23,875 nucleotides of DNA from an uncultured Clostridia bacterium (GTDB lineage Bacteria; Bacillota; Clostridia; Oscillospirales; Ruminococcaceae): positions 1-23,875 of the forward strand of contig CANPZQ010000014.1 in the NCBI GenBank assembly GCA_947588775.1, written 5' to 3'. The notes beneath the pieces are model-generated. The model did not search any database. It was not told where the DNA came from and worked only from the letters and a program-made list of their open reading frames with translations. This document shows positions 1 to 6,043 of the stretch, one piece after another. Position numbers and translations under genes: made by a program. Each line of letters begins with the position of its first letter. The stretch's first letter is position 1.

Positions 1-19
1 TTTTACCGTATTTCTCCAT
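1..19 (-). CDS. possible start of a gene running off the left edge
   Basis: A strong ribosome binding site (AGGAGGT read on the minus strand, positions 28-34) lies 8 bases before an ATG at 17-19. The six visible codons read MEKYGK. Only the start is in the window, so no family can be assigned. It lies just downstream of the stop that truncates the VirD4-like gene, so it could be the first gene of whatever interrupts that gene, or a reinitiation site. A second ATG at 25-27 touches the ribosome binding site and is a less likely start. Confidence 0.3.
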
Positions 20-65
20 TCGTGCATACCTCCTGCGTCAATGTATGTATCCCGTACACTTGAGA

Positions 66-377
66 TTATGCACTCCACCTTGCCGAACCGTATTCCTCGC
101 CGTGGCGGTAATTCTTTTTGTTCTTGCTCTTGATGTAAAGCAATAGCCGCAAGCCTGCCGCGCCAGCGATTCCTACAAGCAGGTCGATGTAATGGAAGCT
201 CGGCAGCGGACTTTGAAAAGCTGTTCCTATGTTCAGAAATCCCGCGCCGAGCTTGTTTGCGAAAGAATCACCGCTTGCAAGTCTGAATGCCGACGAGATT
301 TTGTCCGCGAAGTAGAACGCGAACAGGTAAGGCATATTCAGCAAAATCAGCTTTTTGACGTCAACCTTTTTCTTCAT
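66..377 (-). pseudogene. N-terminal fragment of VirD4/TraG-type conjugal coupling protein
   Basis: This 103-residue product matches what I know of the N-terminus of VirD4/TraG coupling proteins of Firmicutes conjugative elements. It has a basic start, a membrane segment at about residues 10-30 (LILLNMPYLF...), a second at about 64-82 (IDLLVGIAGAAGLRLLLYI), then the conserved RHGEEYGSARW. In intact homologues this motif leads into a cytoplasmic ATPase domain of roughly 500 residues. Here the frame ends two codons after SARW with TAA, and the downstream sequence does not continue the family. Its ATG overlaps the stop of the PcfB-like gene by 4 bases (ATGA), as expected for translational coupling in a transfer operon. 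Either an insertion or recombination event has cut the gene, or the remainder lies beyond an insertion outside the window. Confidence 0.7.
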
Positions 378-865
378 CGCTCGGCACCTCGGCTCTTGTC
401 CTTGTCCCGCGTTTTCTCGCGGTGCTGGGACTTGACTGCCTCAATGTGCTTGGCGAGCGTTTTTCGGATAGACGGCTTCTTGTCGCGCTGTACGCGGTTT
501 GCAGTAAACTCTTTAAAGGCTTGAGTGAGGACGTCGATGTCCTTCCCCTTGAAGAAAACGAGGTACTTCGGCGGCTGCTCCGAGGTGTCCTTTTTCAGCG
601 CATAATCGATTCCGTACTTGTTGGCAGTGCGCTGAAAAGCCTTGATATTTCCGTCGGTTATCTCGATGTTGTTGATTGCGGTATTTTGCTGCACAAGGTG
701 TTTTACCGACTGCTTGCCGCGGTAGATTTTCGGCTGCGAGTGGGTTTGTTTGGACTTTTCAATTTCTTGCAACAGCTTTTTCAAAGCCTTTTCAAGCGTT
801 TCAGCTGTGACTTTGCCGCCCTTTATGGCGAGAGCGATCGTTTTGTTGTTTACTTCATCTTGCAT
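374..865 (-). CDS. PcfB-like protein (DUF3801) of a conjugative element
   Basis: A 163-residue soluble, charged protein of the PcfB/DUF3801 type, usually encoded directly upstream of the VirD4-type coupling protein in Firmicutes conjugative elements. It is thought to be an accessory factor for substrate recruitment to the coupling protein (family knowledge). The recognisable core is the alternation GNIKAFQRTANKYGIDYALKKD...PPKYLVFFKGKDIDVLTQAFKEF at about residues 70-125, followed by a very basic tail rich in K and R. I chose the ATG at 863-865, reading MQDEV, because an AGGAGGTAAA box lies directly upstream on the minus strand. The longer frame to 919 has no such site. The stop overlaps the next ATG by 4 bases. 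Confidence 0.8.
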   Translation of the reverse strand: MQDEVNNKTIALAIKGGKVTAETLEKALKKLLQEIEKSKQTHSQPKIYRGKQSVKHLVQQNTAINNIEITDGNIKAFQRTANKYGIDYALKKDTSEQPPKYLVFFKGKDIDVLTQAFKEFTANRVQRDKKPSIRKTLAKHIEAVKSQHREKTRDKDKSRGAER

Positions 866-953
866 TTTACCTCCTCCAATTTGGTAAAAAATTAAGGCGT
901 TCGCACTAAGGCGGAACACCGTCGGGATATTTGTGTAGATCCATAAGCCTCCT

Positions 954-1796
954 TTACAGATTCAAGTCGTGGCTGACAAGTGCGGAGTAGTAGCTGTCCA
1001 TCGTCGCTGGAGCGTTGTATAGCGCGGTCAGCAGATATGCTCGAATGTTCCTAATTTCTGGTTTTGACCGCTCCATAGCGAAAATAACATATTCGATGTG
1101 TTCGCTGTCAAGCTGCAAGAACCGCTCCCTGACTGCTGTTTTTGGAATGTCCGTGCCATTGATTCTGACGGTCGGAGAGGGTGAGCAGATAGCATCAAGC
1201 ATTAACGTGACGATTTCGTCAATCTGCCGCTTGTCGTTCTGCTTGTTCTCGATGATTATGTCGTAGTCAATGTTCGCCTTGATTTCTTCATCCAACTCGC
1301 TGCGTGTTTTCATCTCATCTGCCCTATCGCCCACTGATGGGTGATTGATTGAATCAGTATTTGATTTTTTAGTATTTGTTTTATAAGTATTTGATTGTCC
1401 CGGATTTTCCCCGCGTGGATTTTCCACAGGTGGATTATCCACGTCGGGATTATCCACAATTGGATTTTCCATGTGTGGATTTTCCTCATGTGGAGCAACG
1501 GCTTGAGGCTTCTCATAAATCTCAAAAGCCGTGCAAGTCATTCTGCCTTTTTCGTCGCGTAGACGGCGGCGAGCGAGATAACCGTGCTGTTCAAGCTCCT
1601 TGAGAGCCGACTGGATCGCGTCGGGACCCTCTTTGCATATTGCCGCCAATCCCTCGGTGGAGAATTTCCAACCGTCGGGGAACGAGAGCATCTTCGTCAG
1701 TAGACCTACTGCCTTGAGCGAGATTGTTATATCCTGCAAGTGATAGTTTGCCATGACTGTGAAGCCTTTTGTTTTGTTTACTCTGTAGACTGCCAT
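954..1796 (-). CDS. RepA-like replication initiator of a conjugative element (HTH, DUF6017-like)
   Basis: A 280-residue protein. Residues 1-95 form a winged-helix domain (QDITISLKAVGLLTKMLSFP...STEGLAAICKEG..AIQSALKELEQHGYL) typical of the initiator or helix-turn-helix proteins that open the transfer region of clostridial ICEs. Residues of about 100-133 are a low-complexity linker built from pentapeptides of the form (E/D)NPxx, followed by three SNT/TNT-type units. The C-terminal 100 residues resemble the DUF6017 type (EIVTLMLDAI...ERFLQLDSEHIEYVIFAMERS...NIRAYLLTALYNAP). The start is supported by an AGGAGG box on the minus strand just upstream of the ATG. The linker is encoded by 15-bp DNA repeats that look like origin iterons, so the gene may carry its own replication origin. 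A terminator-like hairpin in its leader suggests attenuation. The initiator role is inferred from context and family, not proven. Confidence 0.75.
   Translation of the reverse strand: MAVYRVNKTKGFTVMANYHLQDITISLKAVGLLTKMLSFPDGWKFSTEGLAAICKEGPDAIQSALKELEQHGYLARRRLRDEKGRMTCTAFEIYEKPQAVAPHEENPHMENPIVDNPDVDNPPVENPRGENPGQSNTYKTNTKKSNTDSINHPSVGDRADEMKTRSELDEEIKANIDYDIIIENKQNDKRQIDEIVTLMLDAICSPSPTVRINGTDIPKTAVRERFLQLDSEHIEYVIFAMERSKPEIRNIRAYLLTALYNAPATMDSYYSALVSHDLNL
1356..1400. repeat. three AT-rich 15-bp repeats (candidate DNA-unwinding element)
   Basis: The word AGTATTTG occurs at 1356, 1371 and 1386, exactly 15 bases apart, in an AT-rich stretch inside the repA-like gene. The units run into the GC-richer iterons at 1402 on almost the same 15-bp phase. 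AT-rich direct repeats next to iterons are the usual arrangement of the melting region of a replication origin. The function is inference. Confidence 0.6.
1402..1491. repeat. six 15-bp iterons with DnaA-box-like words inside repA
   Basis: Six contiguous 15-base units start at 1402, 1417, 1432, 1447, 1462 and 1477. Each begins GGATTTTCC or GGATTATCC. TTATCCACA, an exact match to the usual DnaA box, lies at 1450-1458, and TTATCCACG lies at 1435-1443. Several units form a near-perfect 13-bp palindrome, GTGGATTWTCCAC. Because 15 bases equal five codons, the array encodes a repeated (E/D)NPxx linker in the initiator. The arrangement fits a replication origin or initiator-binding array within the rep gene. 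Confidence 0.75.
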
Positions 1797-1820
1797 GTTT
1801 TCCTCCTGTCATCTTGAAAC

Positions 1821-1865
1821 AAAAAATCCCCACTCGGGTTCTGCATAACGCAGGGGAGCGGGGAT
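1821..1865 (-). terminator. terminator or attenuator hairpin in the repA leader
   Basis: On the minus strand ATCCCCGCTC (from 1865) pairs with GAGTGGGGAT (to 1826), with one G-U pair, and six T follow at 1821-1826. An inner stem CTGC/GCAG sits in the loop. It lies between the promoter-like TGTTATAAT and the repA start (1796), only 25 bases before that start. It therefore looks like an attenuator of repA, or the terminator of the small upstream ORF. Confidence 0.65.
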
Positions 1866-1921
1866 ATGTATTTATTCTTCTGCCAAACTCCTTTCAGTTG
1901 CGGCGGCAGATACCGCAAAAG

Positions 1922-2032
1922 TCAGCGATTATGGTTGGTCAAAACCGTCAAACGCCCTGTTATCGCGCTTTTCTGACTTTGTCCTATTATAACATAATCG
2001 TCAATTCGTCTGACTATTCCCGTTGCTTTCAT
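1922..2032 (-). pseudogene. truncated SpoVT/AbrB-like leader ORF
   Basis: A 36-codon ORF with a strong ribosome binding site (GGAGGTAC at 2038-2045) begins MKATGIVRRIDD. This matches the N-terminus of SpoVT/AbrB-type DNA-binding proteins, in which the next residues are normally LGRVVIPKEIRR. Here the sequence switches after residue 12 to an unrelated tail and stops. The swapped part contains the extended -10 promoter that may drive repA. It could be a decayed regulator or a small leader peptide kept for translation-linked control of the following hairpin. SpoVT-like genes often sit ahead of repA in clostridial ICEs (family knowledge). Confidence 0.5.
1986..1994 (-). promoter_or_regulatory. 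extended -10 promoter upstream of repA
   Basis: The minus strand reads TGTTATAAT, a perfect extended -10 (TGN plus TATAAT). I see no good -35. Transcription would start near 1979 and give repA a leader of about 180 nt containing the terminator-like hairpin at 1821-1865. Confidence 0.5.
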
Positions 2033-2045
2033 GATGGTACCTCCT

Positions 2046-2387
2046 GTATTTTCTGGGGACATAATGCCCCGCGGTTTATCAGTGCTTGTATTATTTGCCG
2101 AATTTGGGGGATTATGCAGGGAAAATCGTAAACAAAATATATGCGGCTAAATGCAGGCCGATTGCGCCATATCCGAACAGCAGATCAGCGTCTTGCAATG
2201 AACAATTTCGTATAAGTTTTATACTCAATCATATCCTGCATTACGCTATTTTGCATATGCCATCAGCACCGCGCACACCCTCCCCATTAGGTTGTTAGCA
2301 TTATGATGTGCCTATCAGCAAGATCATGCTTAAAAATTTGGCAAATTTGCCGCCGTTTCAAAAGGCAGGGTATTAGTATTGGACCAC
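2046..2387. other. non-coding junction between conjugative element and chromosome
   Basis: No convincing gene in about 340 bases. The region is moderately AT-rich, unlike the GC-rich genes that follow. A 12-bp palindrome GGCAAATTTGCC lies at 2340-2351, with a short T run on the minus side that could weakly terminate the next gene. I could not find a tRNA, integrase or clear attachment repeat. The element boundary probably lies here (inference). Confidence 0.4.
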
Positions 2388-2894
2388 TCACCCCTTAACT
2401 ATCACCCTATACGCCGGCCTGTACGCAATCCGGTATTCCTCGCTGTGCGATACTGCAGGGCAGCCCGCGCGGCGGTATTTTTCGAGATAGCCGCGAAGCT
2501 CTTCCGCAGAAAAGCGGAACTCGAGGCGCGGGTATTCCGCCTCGAGAAAATTCAGCTTTTTCAGAAACGCGTCCATGTTGCCGCGCCGGAGGTTTGCCGA
2601 CTCGCAGAAGTCGCGGTTAAGCTCCGAAAGCGGGTATTTTTCGGTATCAAGTGCCGCGAGATTCACCCGCGAAACTCCGTTTCCGATATATTCAAAGAGC
2701 TGCGCGCCGGGCGTTTTCTCAATCATGTTAAATTCATCGGTGAGCTGCAAAAGGCTTTGTTCCGGGCTTTTTATCATATGCCCGCCCAAAAATTCGCTCT
2801 GAAAAATCAGCTTCACCGCGTCGCATGGCTGCATGAGCGGGTATTTTTCGGCGTGAACGGCAAGTATTTTCGCTAATTCATCTATATAATTCAT
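2388..2894 (-). CDS. conserved hypothetical protein, 168 aa
   Basis: A soluble 168-residue protein with no signal peptide or membrane segment. The stretch EKYPLMQPCDAVKLIFQSEF, followed by LGGHMI, is a pattern I associate with an uncharacterised Firmicutes family whose members share a QxxDAVKL.(Y/F)Q.EFxGGH signature. I cannot name a function. The invariant-looking GGH and the C-terminal YRIAYRPAYRVI are the best handles for a search. The ATG at 2892-2894 follows GAGGGGG, and a good promoter lies at 2915-2943, so it is probably a single-gene transcript. The product ends at a TAA. Confidence 0.65.
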   Translation of the reverse strand: MNYIDELAKILAVHAEKYPLMQPCDAVKLIFQSEFLGGHMIKSPEQSLLQLTDEFNMIEKTPGAQLFEYIGNGVSRVNLAALDTEKYPLSELNRDFCESANLRRGNMDAFLKKLNFLEAEYPRLEFRFSAEELRGYLEKYRRAGCPAVSHSEEYRIAYRPAYRVIVKG

Positions 2895-2914
2895 GTCTGC
2901 GCCCCCTCAAGGCG

Positions 2915-2943
2915 ATTTTAGCACATTTTCGCGCTGAAATCAA
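2915..2943 (-). promoter_or_regulatory. sigma-A promoter of the 168-aa hypothetical gene
   Basis: On the minus strand TTGATT (2938-2943), a 17-bp spacer and TAAAAT (2915-2920) lie about 20 bases before the start codon. The spacer shares GCGAAAATGT with the promoter at 4797. Confidence 0.7.
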
Positions 2944-2964
2944 CGGGGGTTGTGCGCAGTATTC

Positions 2965-3004
2965 AAAAATTTCCCGAACCGGCGCGCAAGCACCGATTCG
3001 GGAA
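2965..3004 (-). terminator. terminator after the sigma-factor extension gene
   Basis: On the minus strand TTCCCGAATCGG pairs with CCGGTTCGGGAA with one G-U pair (arms 2993-3004 and 2971-2982), followed by a T-rich tail at 2966-2972. It closes the minus-strand transcript that carries the sigma factor and its extension. Confidence 0.8.
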
Positions 3005-3011
3005 AACCGTT

Positions 3012-3980
3012 TTACCCCCTGACCCCAAACGTGCAAATCGGAACCTTGCCCTTCGGCAGCACGAGCTTTCCCCTCTCAAGAAGCGTTTCAAGGAGCACCG
3101 CGCCCGATTCGAGGCGGTGGTTTATCTTCGCGACGGGGCCGCATTGGTCGCGGACGCTTGCGGGGGTGTAATCCTTCAGCAGCTTTTCGCAGATGTCCGA
3201 GACGTCGGTCATCATCGCGGCGACCTTTTCTATGGCAGGCTTGAGAAGATCTTCGGTCAGTTTGTTGTAGGCGTCCTCGGAAAATACCGGAAATTCCGCT
3301 CTCATCACGCCCTCGCAAGCCGAGATAAAACCGCCGTCGATGAGGATTTCAAGCTGCTCCTGCTCGTTCTCGCTGAGATTATCCGCGCATTTTTCATCAA
3401 TTGCCCGAATCATCAGCTTCGCCTTTTCCATGAACCTCCAATGATTAAAGAGCTGGCACTTTCCAATCGCCCGGTAATTTTCTGCCGAGAACCATGAGCT
3501 GCTCTCCGAAAGCTCGGCATGCATCGAAACGCCTATAAATCTGCAGTGGTCATATCCGCTGTCATGTCCGAACACCCAGCCGTGACCGCCGAGCTTAAGA
3601 GGAGGCGGGTCGCCGTATGGCGATTCATTTTGCGCATAGATAAACCCGTTCACGACGGCGATGTTTAAAAGCATAAACAAAAGCCTGTTGTCGTCGTAAT
3701 CTTTCCCGGTGAAATCAAGTTTTCTCACCTCGGGAAGAATCATTTTAATTTCCTCAAAAATATCATCCGCCCTGCCGGATATAAAATCGGCCATCTTTTT
3801 GTCGGCCTCTTTCTCGTATTCGTCGGTGAGAACCACGATGTTCGTCTGATACTTTTCGCCGGTTTTTCTGATTATTCCGGCCGCCAGAAGCACCTCGATT
3901 TCGTCCTCAAGATAGGGCATCGCAACGCCGAGCTCAACTGAAAGCTCCTCCGCCGAAGCGGGCGCATAATATGCCGCCAA
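3012..3980 (-). CDS. C-terminal extension of an ECF sigma factor, separated by an in-frame TGA
   Basis: This frame encodes a winged-helix-like segment (EELSVELGVAMPYLEDEIEVLLAAGIIRKTGEKYQTNIVVLTDEYEKEA) and then about 270 residues of helical, largely uncharacterised sequence with a GHGWVFGHD motif. From memory this matches the C-terminal part of large clostridial ECF sigma factors that carry it in one chain. It starts in the track at a TTG (3978-3980) without a ribosome binding site. The open frame and the family similarity continue upstream without a break (GDWNCYNDFFNRKILG...) to 4037, directly after the TGA that ends the sigma factor. The real protein is therefore probably a sigma-plus-extension chain of about 530 residues. 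It is now either broken by a TGG-to-TGA change, expressed by readthrough, or reinitiated internally. Confidence 0.65.
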   Translation of the reverse strand: MAAYYAPASAEELSVELGVAMPYLEDEIEVLLAAGIIRKTGEKYQTNIVVLTDEYEKEADKKMADFISGRADDIFEEIKMILPEVRKLDFTGKDYDDNRLLFMLLNIAVVNGFIYAQNESPYGDPPPLKLGGHGWVFGHDSGYDHCRFIGVSMHAELSESSSWFSAENYRAIGKCQLFNHWRFMEKAKLMIRAIDEKCADNLSENEQEQLEILIDGGFISACEGVMRAEFPVFSEDAYNKLTEDLLKPAIEKVAAMMTDVSDICEKLLKDYTPASVRDQCGPVAKINHRLESGAVLLETLLERGKLVLPKGKVPICTFGVRG

Positions 3981-4037
3981 AGCGATTGCCCCGAGAATTT
4001 TCCTGTTAAAAAAGTCGTTGTAGCAGTTCCAATCGCC

Positions 4038-4604
4038 TCAGAAATCTATCTTAAATCTTCCCGGGTCATAGCTTTTTCTTCCCAATTTTCTCTCCATAAA
4101 ATAACCTTCCTTCATCTTTGCGCGCGCCTTGAAGAGGTGATATTTCACCGCTTCGACGCTTATTTTTAGTTCTTCCGAGATTTCGGAGCAGGATTTATTT
4201 TGGATATAGTATCGGACGGAAACCTCGCGCCGCGTTTTCGAGAGAAGCGAGAGCTCGCGCCGAATGCGGTAAATGTCGTCGGCGTTTTGTGACGCGTCAA
4301 GCACGTCGTCCTCGGGCGAGGGGATGATTGTTTCCCGGTAAAACGTGTTTTCCACCGCCTTTTGACGCTTTCTCTTCTGCTCCTCGCGGCGAATGTACAC
4401 GCGAAGGGTATTTTTCGCCGTCGACCAGACATACCCCCAGAACGCGCGGTCGTCCCTGAGATTTCCGACCGATTCGAGCACCTCGCAGACGATTTCCTGC
4501 GCCAAATCCTCCGCCTCGCCGGCGTCATACAGGTTTCGCACGGCAAAGCCGTAAATCGCCGGCAGATTTTCCGTAAGCATCTGCGCCGCCGTCTTAATAT
4601 CCAT
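4038..4604 (-). CDS. ECF-type RNA polymerase sigma factor
   Basis: A 188-residue sigma-70 family protein. Region 2 is at about residues 8-75 (LPAIYGFAVRNL..AGEAEDLAQEIVCEVLESVGNLRDDRAFWGYVWSTAKNTL). Region 4 is at about 115-165 (LSLLSKTRREVSVRYYIQNKSCSEISEELKISVEAVKYHLFKARAKMKEG), whose helix-turn-helix would contact the -35 element. The ATG at 4602-4604 follows AAGGAG with good spacing, and a strong promoter lies at 4701-4729. The chain ends ...GRFKIDF then TGA, and the same frame continues with GDWNCYND. In related proteins I recall a Phe-Trp-Gly-Asp at this point, so the TGA replaces a Trp codon. As it stands the sigma factor lacks its C-terminal domain. The domain might be a sensory or anti-sigma-like module, so the stop could free the sigma part from control. 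Confidence 0.85.
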   Translation of the reverse strand: MDIKTAAQMLTENLPAIYGFAVRNLYDAGEAEDLAQEIVCEVLESVGNLRDDRAFWGYVWSTAKNTLRVYIRREEQKRKRQKAVENTFYRETIIPSPEDDVLDASQNADDIYRIRRELSLLSKTRREVSVRYYIQNKSCSEISEELKISVEAVKYHLFKARAKMKEGYFMERKLGRKSYDPGRFKIDF

Positions 4605-4700
4605 AATTTTCCGCTCCTTTTGAAGGCCTTCGTGTATATAGTGTCGAATGGGGGAGGACGGTTAGGGGGTGGGGGAGTTTTTTAATAGGGGAGAAATTAT

Positions 4701-4729
4701 ATTATATACTTTTTAATGCGGGGTGGCAA
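4701..4729 (-). promoter_or_regulatory. sigma-A promoter of the ECF sigma-factor gene
   Basis: On the minus strand TTGCCA (4724-4729), a 17-bp spacer and perfect TATAAT (4701-4706). The leader to the ATG at 4604 is about 90 nt. Confidence 0.8.
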
Positions 4730-4796
4730 GTGTTGTGGGCAAATGCAGATATGCGGTAATTTTGGACAGGTACACCGGTACAGACGGCATACCCTC

Positions 4797-4825
4797 TTGA
4801 TTTTCCCGCGAAAATGTTGCATAAT
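4797..4825 (+). promoter_or_regulatory. sigma-A promoter of the GtrA-like gene
   Basis: TTGATT (4797-4802), a 17-bp spacer and CATAAT (4820-4825). The predicted start is only about 13 bases before the ATG at 4845, so the leader is very short. The ribosome binding site is weak (GGGAG). Confidence 0.7.
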
Positions 4826-4844
4826 AGTTCCGGGAGTGTTTTGA

Positions 4845-5261
4845 ATGAAGTTTCTGAAAAAAATTTTTGAGATGAAGGCGGTGCGGTATTTTTTGTCGTC
4901 ATGCGCCGCGTTTGCCGTCGACTATGTGATTTTTCTCGCACTTGACCGCGTGCTCGGGGGGATTTCCTTCCTCTCGATGGAGCTTGCGGCGGTTGCGGCG
5001 TTCGCAGTGAGCTCGCAGGTGAATTTCTGGCTGAACCGCAGGTGGGTGTTTCGCTCGCAGGGCAGCGTTCCCGCAGAGATGGCCGGATACTATTCGCTCG
5101 CGGGTGCGGCATTCTTAATTAAGACGTTTATTCTCCTCGAAATTTTTGTGCGGCTCCTGAAGATACCAAAGCCGCTTGCAAAGCCGCTTTCGGAGGCGGC
5201 GATGTTTGTATTTAATTATACGATTCAAAAGAAAATCGTGTTCAGGAAGGGGAGAAAGTAG
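4845..5261 (+). CDS. GtrA-like membrane protein
   Basis: A 138-residue integral membrane protein of the GtrA/DPMS-accessory family (Pfam GtrA-like type). Four hydrophobic segments are visible at about residues 15-37, 44-60, 82-102 and 115-128. Family hallmarks are the early YFLSSCAAFAVDYVIF, the Asn-rich turn VNFWLNRRWVF after segment 2, and the C-terminal FNYTIQKKIVFR. Such proteins are thought to help move polyprenyl-linked sugars across the membrane or to support a partner glycosyltransferase, but no glycosyltransferase is next to it here. It has its own promoter. The next gene on the same strand is almost 800 bases away, across repeats, so it is probably transcribed alone. Confidence 0.85.
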   Translation: MKFLKKIFEMKAVRYFLSSCAAFAVDYVIFLALDRVLGGISFLSMELAAVAAFAVSSQVNFWLNRRWVFRSQGSVPAEMAGYYSLAGAAFLIKTFILLEIFVRLLKIPKPLAKPLSEAAMFVFNYTIQKKIVFRKGRK

Positions 5262-5299
5262 GGGCGCGGGGACGGAGCGGGGGAAGTAGGCGAAGGTGT

Positions 5300-5345
5300 G
5301 GGGGTGGGCGGGTGGGGCCGACGAAATCAGCGGAGTCCCCGCGCC
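5300..5345 (+). repeat. possible degenerate piece of the hairpin/G4 element
   Basis: A G-quadruplex motif GGGGGTGGGCGGGTGGGG (5300-5317) followed by a GACGA...CAGCGGAG...CCCCGCGCC-like stretch resembles the right half of hairpin II of the full copies. The left arm is missing. The similarity is short and could partly reflect base composition. Confidence 0.35.
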
Positions 5346-5483
5346 CCGTTCGCTCCGAATCCGCCCCCCGAGGCCCCCTTGCGGGGCTGAGCGGGGGTGG
5401 GTGAGGAGTGAACTTTACCTGCCTTAAGCGCAAATTTTCGGTGGAGGCGGCGGTTGGTTTCTGTTCTTTTTCTGCCATGTGCC

Positions 5484-5670
5484 GGCGCGGCGAATGGGGC
5501 TGGTTTCCTGCGCCCACCCGCCCGCCCACTACAGTTTTCTTCAATCCGGCCGCCCCATTCGCCGCGCCTTGATAGTGCAACGAGGGAAGCGCGGCGAGAA
5601 AAGCGGTCAAAACTCGCGAAACTTCGGGGGCGGGTGGGTGGGACGATGGAGGCAGCTTTTCCCGCCGCGC
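5484..5670 (+). repeat. interspersed double-hairpin/G4 element, copy 1
   Basis: A 187-bp intergenic element. Hairpin I arms are the 17-bp 5484-5500 and 5552-5568 (GGCGCGGCGAATGGGGC and its exact complement). Hairpin II arms are 5589-5604 and 5655-5670, with one mismatch. The loop of hairpin I contains CCCACCCGCCCGCCC (5513-5527). The loop of hairpin II contains GGGGGCGGGTGGGTGGG (5626-5642), a G-quadruplex motif with one-base loops. The preceding TTTTCTGCCATGTGCC is shared with copy 4, so the element may begin slightly upstream. It lies between gtrA-like and fliB-like genes of the same strand. Confidence 0.9.
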
Positions 5671-5894
5671 GGGGGTCGGCTGAAAGCCCGAAGCGAGGCT
5701 GTTTACAAAGCTTCGTCGTTGCGAAAATTTGCGGCGCGATGCAGCCCCTTTTCTCTGCCCGAGCCAAATCCTGTCCATCGGAGCTGCGCTCGGAGCCGGA
5801 ACGGACGCGGCTCAGTTTTTTGATGCATTCTACGATTTCGCGCTATATCCCTCGGCGGGGCAAGGCAGCTTGACACGACTTCCTGCTAAACCCC
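5671..5894. other. intergenic stretch without a supported gene
   Basis: Between copy 1 and the inverted half copy I see no promoter pair, ribosome binding site or recognisable protein. Open frames cross it on both strands, but they run straight through the repeats and have no start signals. The frame reading ILSIGAALGAGTDAAQFFDAF is a possible relic of a gene but has no match I recognise. Confidence 0.4.
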
Positions 5895-5985
5895 GGCGCG
5901 GCGGAGAAAGCTGTTGCGTCAGCCCCCCCCCCCCCCCCCGCCCTCCCACTATTCCTGCCATCCCCCCCGCTTTCTCCGCCGCGCC
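5895..5985 (-). repeat. solo inverted hairpin II of the same element, with a 17-base C run
   Basis: Perfect 17-bp arms GGCGCGGCGGAGAAAGC (5895-5911) and its complement (5969-5985). Read on the minus strand, the loop order matches hairpin II of the full copies: GCGGGG after the left arm, a G-rich tract, then CTGACGCAACAGCTTT before the right arm. The G tract is expanded to 17 consecutive G on the minus strand (C run 5923-5939). Hairpin I is absent. It lies just upstream of the fliB-like start. Confidence 0.8.
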
Positions 5986-6043
5986 TCCTCTTAAATTCCG
6001 CCAATCCCATTCCCCAAAAAATCACAAAAAAGAGGCTCAAAAA

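Noticed and set aside
1..80. Group II intron insertion in the VirD4-like gene
   Set aside because: The sequence after SARW begins GTGCATAATC, not a usual GTGCG-type intron start, and a gene start follows within 40 bases, too early for an intron-encoded protein.
2046..2387. tRNA or attachment site at the edge of the conjugative element
   Set aside because: No cloverleaf with T-loop consensus and no direct-repeat pair could be found. The other end of the element is outside the window.
2952..3497. Plus-strand open frame of 181 codons
   Set aside because: It lies antisense to the sigma-extension gene, has no start signal and shows no recognisable protein.
3012..4604. Alternative genetic code with TGA as Trp
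   Set aside because: Other genes here (for example those ending at 6964, 12585, 15870 and 16727) stop properly at TGA, with neighbours starting just after. The effect is local.
5242..5778. Minus-strand proline- and arginine-rich open frames over copy 1, and similar ones over the other copies, with recurring peptides such as HPPAP..SR.FPAF
   Set aside because: The shared peptides are translations of the repeated DNA element. There are no ribosome binding sites or plausible starts, and frames differ between copies.
5729..6043. Longer N-terminus of the fliB-like gene
   Set aside because: The extension crosses the inverted hairpin and a 17-base C run, giving Pro-rich sequence. The ATG at 6044 has a ribosome binding site and the family N-terminus.
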